From Saccharopolyspora elongata (lineage in GTDB: Bacteria; Actinomycetota; Actinomycetes; Mycobacteriales; Pseudonocardiaceae), in NCBI RefSeq assembly GCF_004348985.1, contig NZ_SMKW01000005.1, positions 1 to 64,000 on the forward strand: 64,000 bases of DNA, written 5' to 3'. Shown here piece after piece: positions 1 through 7,136 of the stretch; the first letter of the stretch is position 1; each line of letters opens with the position of its first letter. The translations under genes and the position numbers were made by a program. The notes beneath the pieces were generated by a model that was not told the origin of the DNA, ran no database searches, and saw only the letters and a program-made list of their open reading frames with translations.

Positions 1-101
1 CCAACCGACTCGTCGGCATCCTCCACGGATGCCTCAAAACCGGCACCCTCTACGACGAGACGACCGCCTGGTCGCATCACATCAACTCGGCTGCTGCTTG
101 A
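1..101 (+). pseudogene. IS110-family transposase, C-terminal end (cut by window edge)
   Basis: The first 101 bases read as 32 residues and a stop in the frame starting at base 3. The segment RLVGILHGCL, then YDE and AW, resembles the C-terminal end of IS110-type (DEDD) transposases. Only this tail is visible, so whether the element is complete cannot be judged. IS110 elements usually lack long terminal inverted repeats, so the right boundary cannot be placed. Confidence 0.7.
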
Positions 102-145
102 CATTCAAGCTCCTGGGATGTCTTTCGTGGCTTGGGGTGCGCCGT

Positions 146-199
146 TTTCGCGCGAAACCGGCGTTTCGCACGCGTGGCGGGCGCCGTTTTCGCGCGAAA
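146..199. repeat. Twin TTTCGCGCGAAA palindromes, copy A
   Basis: Two copies of the perfect 12-bp palindrome TTTCGCGCGAAA lie at 146-157 and 188-199, 42 bp apart. Each sits in a longer imperfect dyad with GCCG/CGGC-like flanks. The same paired arrangement recurs at 17464-17516 and 53453-53505, always between genes. The role is unknown; a protein-binding site or paired hairpins are both possible. Confidence 0.75.
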
Positions 200-228
200 A
201 CGCCACCTCCACCCGGACGTGTCAGGTG

Positions 229-441
229 TCAGGGGCGGGTGGTGAGGGCGTGCCAGCAGCGCATGCAGGTGTCTTCGCGGATCCAGTCCACTTCGGAGCG
301 ATCGTGTAGCTCTGCTGCGTCCGCTTCTGCTCCGCAGAACGCGACCGCCGGGGTACCGGCAGGGGTTTTCGTTGCTGTGATGGGGAATGCGTGGCGTCCT
401 CCCGTGACCGGGCGCCAGACGTAGGTCAAGTAGTCGAACAT
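229..441 (-). CDS. Small Cys-containing protein beside an XRE regulator
   Basis: A 70-residue protein whose ATG at 441 follows a GGGAG ribosome site. The C-terminal half contains FCGAEA and later CMRCWHAL, so three cysteines could bind a metal. It is transcribed away from the helix-turn-helix gene at 567 across a shared region with a perfect dyad. Small proteins of this kind often lie beside DUF397/XRE pairs in actinomycetes, but no biochemical role is known to me. A longer start at 492 would run through the dyad and is less likely. Confidence 0.55.
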   Translation of the reverse strand: MFDYLTYVWRPVTGGRHAFPITATKTPAGTPAVAFCGAEADAAELHDRSEVDWIREDTCMRCWHALTTRP

Positions 442-469
442 CCGGGCTCCCTTCGATGACAACATCAAC

Positions 470-511
470 TCGCATAAATGCTTGCATCGCATTTATGCGA
501 TCCACTAGATA
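470..511 (+). promoter_or_regulatory. Operator dyad and promoter before the XRE gene
   Basis: A perfect 12-bp inverted repeat, TCGCATAAATGC (470-481) and GCATTTATGCGA (489-500), is separated by 7 bp. A possible -35 TTGCAT (482-487) and -10 TAGATA (506-511), 18 bp apart, overlap it. The site lies between the divergent genes at 441 and 567. Autorepression by the XRE protein is an inference. Confidence 0.65.
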
Positions 512-566
512 TCGTTCGAGTGGACACGCTGGAGTGACAGCACGACCAGGCAGGAGACTGCCCAGC

Positions 567-1472
567 ATGGCGATCAGTCCAACCGTTCGAGGCAAGGTCC
601 TGGCCAAGCGGCTGCTCGAACTCCGCAAGGACTCCGGGTACACGCAGGCCGACGTCGCGAAGGGCCTCGACTGGCGGCAGTCGAAGGTCAGCAGGATCGA
701 AGCGCGCGAGCAGAGCGTCAGCGTTACCGACGCACACGCGCTTGCGTCGTTCTACGGCGTCGCCGCCGAGGAGCGGGACCTTCTGGTCATGCTCGCCCGC
801 GACTCGAAGAAGAAGGGCTGGTGGCAGTCGTACGGTGACCTGATCCCGGAGTGGTTCGACACCTTCGTCGGGATGGAGGCCGAAGCCTCGTCCGTGGTCA
901 CCTACGAATCGGACTTCGTCCCGGGACTGCTGCAGACCGAGTCGTACGCCCGGGCAACTACCAGGGCGACGTTCCTAGAAGCGACGCCGGAGGAAGTCGA
1001 GCGCAGCGTGGATCTTCGGATGCAGCGCCAGAAACGGCTCTTCGCGCCCGAGCCGCTCCGGCTGTGGGCGGTCATGAGCGAGACCACCCTCCGGCGCCCG
1101 GTTGGCGGCGAATCCGTTCTGCGCGAGCAGATCGACCACATCCTCGAACTGACCGAGCAGCCCAACATCGTCGTCCAGGTGATGCCCTTCACAGCAGGCG
1201 GCCACCCGGCACTTGGGCCTTTTGTTCTTCTCGGCTACGCGGAAGAGTGGCACCCGGACGTCGTGTACCTGGAGACCCAGGCCGGGGCGCAGTGGGTTGA
1301 GGAACCGCAGCAGGTCGGCAGGTTCAGGACCGTGATCGAGCACCTGCGGGCCCACGCGCTGGATCCTGGCGACTCAGTGCACGCCATGCGTAGCCGGGCA
1401 GGAGAACTTGATGGAAGCGTTCGCCAACTGGAGGAAGTCAAGCCGAAGCGCCGGGCAGGGAAACTGCGTTGA
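567..1472 (+). CDS. XRE-family regulator with DUF5753 domain
   Basis: A 301-residue protein with an N-terminal helix-turn-helix (about residues 20-60; TQADVAKGLDWRQSKVSRIE) followed by a DUF5753-type C-terminal region (about 95-275, with WFDTFVGMEAEA and FVPGLLQTESYAR). This architecture is one of the commonest regulator types in Streptomyces and its relatives. It is normally paired with a DUF397 protein, and one follows here, overlapping its end. The ATG at 567 is chosen because AGGAG lies 10 bases upstream; the frame stays open to 456, but those residues cross the operator. Confidence 0.85.
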   Translation: MAISPTVRGKVLAKRLLELRKDSGYTQADVAKGLDWRQSKVSRIEAREQSVSVTDAHALASFYGVAAEERDLLVMLARDSKKKGWWQSYGDLIPEWFDTFVGMEAEASSVVTYESDFVPGLLQTESYARATTRATFLEATPEEVERSVDLRMQRQKRLFAPEPLRLWAVMSETTLRRPVGGESVLREQIDHILELTEQPNIVVQVMPFTAGGHPALGPFVLLGYAEEWHPDVVYLETQAGAQWVEEPQQVGRFRTVIEHLRAHALDPGDSVHAMRSRAGELDGSVRQLEEVKPKRRAGKLR

Positions 1473-1593
1473 GGTGGCTTTGGTGTCTCGGGTGGTTGCC
1501 GTTCGGGATACCAAGGATCGGGATGGTGCCGTGTTGGTGTTTCCCCGGCGGCAGTGGGCGGCGTTCCTCTCGGGGTTGCGGGACCGCCGCTGA
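1411..1593 (+). CDS. DUF397 domain protein
   Basis: A 60-residue protein starting MEAFANWRKSSRS, the signature of DUF397, with the usual GNCVEVA and VAVRDTKD segments. Its ATG follows GGAG by six bases and lies inside the last 62 bases of the XRE gene, so the two are probably translationally coupled. DUF397 proteins act with their XRE partner in developmental or toxin-antitoxin-like regulation in some Streptomyces; the role here is not known. Confidence 0.85.
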   Translation: MEAFANWRKSSRSAGQGNCVEVALVSRVVAVRDTKDRDGAVLVFPRRQWAAFLSGLRDRR

Positions 1594-1789
1594 GCGGTGC
1601 GCTGACCCGGTCGTTCGTGGAAGGCTTTCACGAATTGTTGGGTCTGGGGCGGCTGGTCCGCCTGGGGCGTGGGCGCTTCTGATCGGCATCGCCGCAGGTG
1701 GCGGCGTGTGGTATCAGGTAGCGGTCAGGGCTCGTCGAGCCGGTTCCACGGCGCTCGGGCCTTCGCGGCACAGGGAGGAGGCCGTGATC

Positions 1790-2608
1790 GTGAGGACTCG
1801 TTCCGCTTCCTTGGTCTCGTTGGTCGCCGTTGCCGTTCTGACGGCCGGCGGGGTCGCTTCGGCTGAGCCGCGCTGGGCCGCCGCGTCCAGCGCGGCCGTG
1901 CATCCTGGCGTGCAGACCGTGACCAACTCCGCGCAGTGCACCTCGAACTTCGTGTTCCAGGGCGGGTCGAAGGTGTACCTCGGGCAGGCCGCGCACTGCG
2001 CCAGGACCGGCGGCGTCGAGCAGACCAACGGCTGCACTTCGCCGTCGCTGCCCATCGGCACCCAGGTCCAGATCACCGGCGCGAGCAAGCCGGGCGTGCT
2101 GGTCTACAGCTCGTGGCTGACGATGCAGGCGATCAAGGAGACGGACGCCAACACCTGCGCCTACAACGATTTCGCGCTGATCCAGCTCGACCCGGCCGAT
2201 GTCGGCAAGGTCAACCCGAGCTTGCCCGTGTGGGGTGGCCCCAGCGGCCTGAACACCGGCGGGCTGCAGCAGGGCGACGTCGTGGTGACCTACGGCAGTT
2301 CGAAGCTGCGGGCCAGTGCCAGCGACCTGAACGCGAAGGCGGGCACCTCGCTCGGCGATTCCGGCGGCGGCTGGAACCACACCATCCTCACGGTCACGCC
2401 GGGCATCCCCGGCGATTCCGGCAGCGGAGTCCTGGATTCGTCGGGGCGCGCGGTGGGCGTGCTGTCCACTTTGAACATTTCCGCGCAGAACTTCGGGAGC
2501 AACGGTGCCGGCGATCTCGCGCGTGAGCTGGACTACCTGCACGCGCACTCGTCGCTGCGGAACATCTCGTTGGTCACCGGAACCCAGGAATTTCGCACCA
2601 TCCAGTGA
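1790..2608 (+). CDS. Secreted chymotrypsin-like serine protease
   Basis: A 272-residue protein. GTG at 1790 is chosen because GGGAGGAG ends nine bases upstream. Residues 1-25 form a signal peptide ending ASA. The catalytic triad of the S1 fold can be read as His69 (GQAAHC), Asp127 (YNDFALIQL) and Ser210 (PGDSGSG). Four cysteines could form two disulfides, as expected for an extracellular enzyme. A second GDSGGG segment at about 189 resembles the active-site motif but lacks the usual spacing. Substrate unknown. Confidence 0.8.
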   Translation: MRTRSASLVSLVAVAVLTAGGVASAEPRWAAASSAAVHPGVQTVTNSAQCTSNFVFQGGSKVYLGQAAHCARTGGVEQTNGCTSPSLPIGTQVQITGASKPGVLVYSSWLTMQAIKETDANTCAYNDFALIQLDPADVGKVNPSLPVWGGPSGLNTGGLQQGDVVVTYGSSKLRASASDLNAKAGTSLGDSGGGWNHTILTVTPGIPGDSGSGVLDSSGRAVGVLSTLNISAQNFGSNGAGDLARELDYLHAHSSLRNISLVTGTQEFRTIQ

Positions 2609-2612
2609 TTCC

Positions 2613-3317
2613 TCAGATGGCCCGCCACCAGGGCTGGGCTTCGGTGGTCGGGAACATGCCGTCGCCGAGGACCACCCGGAACGGGTTCGGGCCGATCACC
2701 GCCCAGGCGTGCCGCGCCCGCTCCGCCGGGAAGTCCGGGCTGGTGACCAGCTCGAAGAGGTCGTCGAAGGCATCCGAGAACAGTTCGCTGAGGTGCTCGC
2801 CGAGCCGGTCGTACGCGCCGTTGCGCAGATGTGCGGCGAGCGCGTCGAGGTCGATCTCGTCGAGCATCCGGGCCGTGGCCGGGTCGTCGGCGAGGAGGTG
2901 CTCGGCCGCTGCCAGGCAGAGTTCGCGCAGCTCGCCGGAAACCTCGACGACGGACGGCATCGTGCTGAACGCCGCCATCAGGTCGCCCGGGTCCTGGTGC
3001 GGGAGGCCCTTTGCCTTGCCGTGGCAGTACGGCACGAACTCCGGGAACTCCATGGCGTGCGCCGCCTGCGCCACGCGCAACCAGAACTCGGTCGGCAGCT
3101 CGTCGGCCCGGCCCGCCTCGTCGGCCCAGTGCCCGACGAAGTGCAGCGCGTTCATCCAGAAGTGGTTGTACCCGTCGTCGATGCACTCCGCGATCTCGAC
3201 GGCCTGCCCGCTGTCGTCGAGCAGCGACTCCGGTACGAGTTCCGTCGCGGCGGTCAGGTGCTCCACCAGGTTCCCCTCCGGGAACACCAGGTCGGCGGTC
3301 AGCCAAGTCGGGTACAT
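2613..3317 (-). CDS. Hypothetical acidic protein
   Basis: A 234-residue protein that I do not recognise. It starts MYPTWLTADL; the ATG at 3317 has a GGGAGAGAGG ribosome site, so the longer frame to 3419 is not used. It is rich in Asp, Glu, Ala and Leu, has no signal peptide or membrane segment, and contains an aromatic stretch (HFWMNALHFVGHWADE) near residue 50. It is convergent with the protease gene, 4 bp away, and about 135 bp downstream of phoX on the same strand. Confidence 0.7.
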   Translation of the reverse strand: MYPTWLTADLVFPEGNLVEHLTAATELVPESLLDDSGQAVEIAECIDDGYNHFWMNALHFVGHWADEAGRADELPTEFWLRVAQAAHAMEFPEFVPYCHGKAKGLPHQDPGDLMAAFSTMPSVVEVSGELRELCLAAAEHLLADDPATARMLDEIDLDALAAHLRNGAYDRLGEHLSELFSDAFDDLFELVTSPDFPAERARHAWAVIGPNPFRVVLGDGMFPTTEAQPWWRAI

Positions 3318-3453
3318 CCGTCGCCTCTCTCCCGCTGCCGACCGCCCCGCGGGCCGGCATGCCGAGGTTGAGACGCGCCACCACGAGCCGCAGTTCCGCC
3401 GTCCTGCCGGCCGCGCCACACCGCCGGTCAGCGGCGCGGCGCGGCCGGGACGA

Positions 3454-5442
3454 TCAGCGCCAGACGGCTACCACGGAGGGGCGGGGTTGGCTGGTCCCGC
3501 CGTCCGGCCAGTGGGAGACCGGATTGTCGGCGTTGGCCCCGTCGACCTCTCCCGGGTGCTGGGCCGAGACCATGATCAGGTCGTCCTCGATGATCGGGCC
3601 GCAGGCTTCCGCGCCGCGCGGGACGCTGAGGAACTGCATCACGTGGCCTCGCTCCGGGCCTTCCAGCGGCACCGCGTAGAGGCCGTCGTTGGCGCCCAGG
3701 GCCTCCGACGAGTCAGTGGTGATCCAGAGGTTGCCGTGGCTGTCGAAGGCCACGTTGTCCGGGCAGGCGATCGGGCTGACCTGGGACTTGTCGAAGCCCG
3801 CGAAGTACGTCGCCGGGTCGTTCGGGTCGCCGCAGACCAGCAGCAGGCGCCAGGCGAAGCGGGTGCTCGCCGGGTCGTCGTCGAGCTCCAGGACCTGGCC
3901 GTACTTGTTGCCGTTGCGCGGGTTCGGCTCGTCGGCCGGTGCCTTGCCGGTCGCCCCGCGGTCCGAGTTGTTCGTCAGCGCCGCGTAGACGCGGCCGGTC
4001 TTCGGATGCGGCTGCACGTCCTCCGGGCGGTCCATCTTCGTGGCGCCCACCTTGTCGGCCGCGAGGCGCGTGAAGACGTAGACCTCTTCGGCGGTCATGC
4101 CGGGCACGAAGCTGGTGTCGTTGTGCGCCAGCGGAATCCACTCGCCGGAGCCGTCGAACTCGCCGTCCGCCGGGAGCTTGCCGGAGCCGTCGATCTCGTC
4201 CGGGCTGTCGCCGGTGAACTTCGCGACGTAGAGCGTGCCCGAGTCCAGCAGCGACATGTTGTGCCGCCGGGCGTGCTTGCTGCGGCCCGGTTTCATCCGC
4301 CGGTCCGAGACGAAGCGGTAGACGTACTCGAACTTCTCGTCGTCGCCCATGTACGCCACGACCCGGCCGTCGTCGGCGACCCGGATGTTGGCGCCTTCGT
4401 GCTTGAAGCGGCCGAGGGCGGTGTGCTTGACCGGCGTCGATTCGGGGTCGTGCGGGTCGAGTTCGATGATCCAGCCGAACCGGTTCGGCTCGTTGACCTG
4501 CTTGGCCAGGTCCCAGCGGGAGTCGAAGCGCTCCCACTTCCGCTCGCTGGCGGCGCCCTTGATCCCGTAGCGCGCCAGCCGCTCCTTGGTCGCCGGGTCG
4601 GTGATCGAGTCGGCGTTGGCGAAGTAGAAGTGGATGTTCTCCTCGCCCGAGAGGATCGTGCCCCACGGGGTCACACCGCCGGAGCAGTTGTTCATGGTGC
4701 CGAACGATCGCGTGCCGGTCGGATCCGCCGGAGTTCTCAGCAGTTCGCTGCCCGCCGCCGGGCCGCGCAGCTCGAACGGGGTGTTGAGGGTGATCCGCCG
4801 GTTCAGCGGGTCGAGCACCGGTTTCGGCGCGCCGTCGCCGGTTTCGAGCACCACGACCGACAACCCGTGCGCGGCCCAGGCGACCCGGACCTGCTGCTCG
4901 GTGGGGTTCTCCGGGTCGTAGCCGCGGAACAGGAACTCCTCGGAGGTGTACTCGTGGTTGTTCACCATCAGCCGTCGGTCGTCGCCCAGCGGCAGCAGCG
5001 CGCAGAAGTCGTTGTTGTAGCCGAACTGCCGCTCCTGGGCTTCCGGGGTCTGGTCGTCGAAGTCGAACTCCGGGGCACCGGGCAGGATCGGGTCGCCCCA
5101 CCTGATCACGACCTGCTGCTGGTAGCCCTCCGGCACGACGACGGCGTCTTCGCTGTTCGGCCGCACCGGGGTGAAGTCCAGCCCCGGCGGCCGGCCGGGC
5201 GCGGCGACGGCGGGCCGTCCGGCGAGGCCGGGCAGCACCGCGGCGGAGGCCGCGACCACCGCGCCGGCACGCAGCAAACCCCGGCGGGACAGCACGTTCT
5301 GCAGCAGGTCGCCGAAGTACTGGTTCTCCGTCGGGTTCGGCGGGTGCTCCGCGCACTGGTCGCCGCAGCGGTACCGGCAGGTCACCCGCGCCCGCCCGGC
5401 CGACAACAGCGGTAGTAGTCGACGTTCGCCCGGCTGTGCCAC
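3454..5442 (-). CDS. PhoX-type alkaline phosphatase (DUF839), Tat-exported
   Basis: A 662-residue protein with SRRGLL at residues 52-57 followed by a hydrophobic Ala-rich stretch, a twin-arginine signal inside the long N-terminus usual for PhoX proteins. The body matches the DUF839/PhoX family, including MNNCSGGVTPWGTILSGEEN, RFKHEGANI and VYVFTRLAADKVGATKMDRPED. Family members are calcium- and iron-dependent phosphomonoesterases acting outside the cytoplasm and often made under phosphate limitation; no clear PHO box was found upstream. The start at 5442 is the first ATG in frame. Confidence 0.85.
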   Translation of the reverse strand: MAQPGERRLLPLLSAGRARVTCRYRCGDQCAEHPPNPTENQYFGDLLQNVLSRRGLLRAGAVVAASAAVLPGLAGRPAVAAPGRPPGLDFTPVRPNSEDAVVVPEGYQQQVVIRWGDPILPGAPEFDFDDQTPEAQERQFGYNNDFCALLPLGDDRRLMVNNHEYTSEEFLFRGYDPENPTEQQVRVAWAAHGLSVVVLETGDGAPKPVLDPLNRRITLNTPFELRGPAAGSELLRTPADPTGTRSFGTMNNCSGGVTPWGTILSGEENIHFYFANADSITDPATKERLARYGIKGAASERKWERFDSRWDLAKQVNEPNRFGWIIELDPHDPESTPVKHTALGRFKHEGANIRVADDGRVVAYMGDDEKFEYVYRFVSDRRMKPGRSKHARRHNMSLLDSGTLYVAKFTGDSPDEIDGSGKLPADGEFDGSGEWIPLAHNDTSFVPGMTAEEVYVFTRLAADKVGATKMDRPEDVQPHPKTGRVYAALTNNSDRGATGKAPADEPNPRNGNKYGQVLELDDDPASTRFAWRLLLVCGDPNDPATYFAGFDKSQVSPIACPDNVAFDSHGNLWITTDSSEALGANDGLYAVPLEGPERGHVMQFLSVPRGAEACGPIIEDDLIMVSAQHPGEVDGANADNPVSHWPDGGTSQPRPSVVAVWR

Positions 5443-5506
5443 CGCAACCTCCCAAGCTTGATCGAGAAATGGCTAGGAGCGTATGACACCACCAAAAGAA
5501 GGCAAA

Positions 5507-5541
5507 CACTCTTCGAAAACTCGGCGAATTCTCGAAGAGTG
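5507..5541. promoter_or_regulatory. Inverted repeat upstream of the PhoX gene
   Basis: CACTCTTCGA (5507-5516) and TCGAAGAGTG (5532-5541) form a perfect 10-bp inverted repeat with a 15-bp spacer, 65 bp before the PhoX start. It could be an operator or a small terminator isolating phoX from the repeat element next to it. Confidence 0.45.
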
Positions 5542-5553
5542 CTTGCAAGCAAG

Positions 5554-5738
5554 CCTGTTTCCAGGCTCGTTTTGGGTGGCGGTGCGGGTGGCGGAACCTC
5601 AGAGGCCTTCTCGCTGTGGGATCCCCGACTCATGAATGACCAATTCACCACGTCGGGGCTGTCCTCGCGAGAAGACCTCTGAGAACCCGCGGCGGTGCGA
5701 GTTGCGAGGGTGGGCTAAGCGGCTGCGCCGCTTCAAAG
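5554..5738. repeat. Structured dispersed repeat, copy 1
   Basis: About 185 bp shared with 16324-16560 and 20031-20230. It begins near CTCGTTTTG (5566), contains nested inverted repeats (CTCAGAGG 5598-5605 with CCTCTGAG 5676-5683, TTCTCGC 5608-5614 with GCGAGAA 5667-5673, CCCCGAC 5623-5629 with GTCGGGG 5652-5658), and ends in a 7-bp hairpin with a TGC loop at 5717-5733. It fills the gap between phoX and the MFS gene. No protein is proposed; the pattern suggests a mobile element or structured RNA. Confidence 0.8.
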
Positions 5739-5786
5739 GCAACAACCCGCGTCGCCCATCCCACGCCACCACATCTGAACAGCCGG

Positions 5787-7010
5787 TCAGAACTCTTCGC
5801 CGACCAGTGCGGCTTCGGCGGGAACCGAGCGCGTGTTGGCCTGGGTGCGCAGCTCCGCGAACAGCAGGCCCGCGGCGATCACGCACAGGATCGCGCCGGC
5901 CGCGAACGGGGCGTGCTGCGAGCCGAACCACTGGGCCACGTGTCCGACCAGCGTGGCCGCGGCCGCCCCGCCGAGCCAGCGCAGGAAGTTGTAGCCCGCG
6001 CTGGCGACCGGGCGCGGCGCGTCGCTGATGCTCATCGCGGTTCCCGTGAACAGGGTGTTGAGCAGGCCGGAGGCCAAGCCGCTGAGGATCACCGCGACGA
6101 CCACCACGGGCTTCGAGCCGAACGTCATGACACCGAGCAGCACCGCGAAGATCAGCACCGCGAAGATGGTGCCGCCGACCTCGCCGAGCCGGCCCGCGAG
6201 CCGCGGGGCCAGGAACACGCCGGCGAGGGCGACGCACAGACCCCAGCCGAAGAACACCAGGCCGACCGCGATCGCGCCGAACTCCAGGACGAACGGCGAC
6301 CAGGCCAGGACGATGAAGAACGCCGCGGTGTAGAGGGCGGCGCCGAGCGAGGTGCGCAGCAGGCCGCCGTGGCGGAGCGCCCGGATCGGGTCGAGCAGCC
6401 GGACCTTGGTCCGGTCGGCCCGGTCGCCGTCCTTGGGCAGGAAGCCCGCCGAGAGGATCAGCGCGATCGCCATCAGCACCGCGGTGCCGGCGAACGGTCC
6501 GCGCCAGGAGATGTTGCCCAGCAGGGCGCCCAGCAGCGGGCCGGTGGACAGGCCGATGCCCAGCGCCGCCTCGTAGAGCATGATGGCGGCCCCCTGGCCG
6601 CCGCTGGCGGCGCCGACGATCACCGACAGCGCGGTGGCGATGAAGAACGCGTTGCCGAGGCCCCACACCGCGCGCAGCGCGACGAGCTCGCCGATCGAGC
6701 CGGCCATCGCGCACGCGAGCGTCGCGATCACGATCAGCACCAGCCCGGTGACCACGGTCCGCTTCGCACCGAAGCGCGCGCTGAACGCGCCGGTGATCAG
6801 CATCGCCAGCACCTGCACGCCCAGGTAGGACGAGAACAGCAGGGTGACCTGCTCGGGGCCGGCGTTCAGCGCTTCTGCGATCGAGAGCAGGATCGGGTCG
6901 ACCAGGCCGATGCCCATGAAGGCGATCACGGCCGCGAACGCGGTGATCCACACCGCCTTCGGTTGTCCCTTGAAAACGTCGAGTAACCGAACGTCGTGCC
7001 CGGCGCTCAT
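5787..7010 (-). CDS. MFS drug-type efflux transporter
   Basis: A 407-residue protein with about 12 hydrophobic segments. It has the motif A-like loop ARFGAKR after the second helix and a DPILLSIAEAL segment near the first helix, typical of the DHA1 drug:H+ antiporter group. Substrate cannot be predicted. A 20-bp palindrome 43 bp upstream (7053-7072) suggests control by a TetR- or MarR-type repressor, but no such gene is adjacent. Confidence 0.85.
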   Translation of the reverse strand: MSAGHDVRLLDVFKGQPKAVWITAFAAVIAFMGIGLVDPILLSIAEALNAGPEQVTLLFSSYLGVQVLAMLITGAFSARFGAKRTVVTGLVLIVIATLACAMAGSIGELVALRAVWGLGNAFFIATALSVIVGAASGGQGAAIMLYEAALGIGLSTGPLLGALLGNISWRGPFAGTAVLMAIALILSAGFLPKDGDRADRTKVRLLDPIRALRHGGLLRTSLGAALYTAAFFIVLAWSPFVLEFGAIAVGLVFFGWGLCVALAGVFLAPRLAGRLGEVGGTIFAVLIFAVLLGVMTFGSKPVVVVAVILSGLASGLLNTLFTGTAMSISDAPRPVASAGYNFLRWLGGAAAATLVGHVAQWFGSQHAPFAAGAILCVIAAGLLFAELRTQANTRSVPAEAALVGEEF

Positions 7011-7052
7011 CGGTCGCCACCCCTCGCTGGACGAAAGTAATTCGTTCGCAAT

Positions 7053-7072
7053 GCTAACAAGTTTTTGTTAGC
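7053..7072. promoter_or_regulatory. Operator palindrome upstream of MFS gene
   Basis: GCTAACAA (7053-7060) and TTGTTAGC (7065-7072) form a perfect 8-bp dyad with a 4-bp centre, 43 bp before the MFS start. Its size and A/T-rich character stand out from the GC-rich surroundings and suit a TetR/MarR operator. The binding protein is not encoded next to it. Confidence 0.6.
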
Positions 7073-7136
7073 GGGACAAACGACGATGAGCGAGCTCACT
7101 ATCGGTGGAGGCCCGGCCGGGCCGGAATCGCGGTGC

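Noticed and set aside
2605-5415. A 936-codon plus-strand open frame across the PhoX region
   Set aside because: It is antisense to phoX and the 2613 gene, has Arg/Pro/Val-rich shadow composition and no domain; such frames are common in GC-rich DNA.
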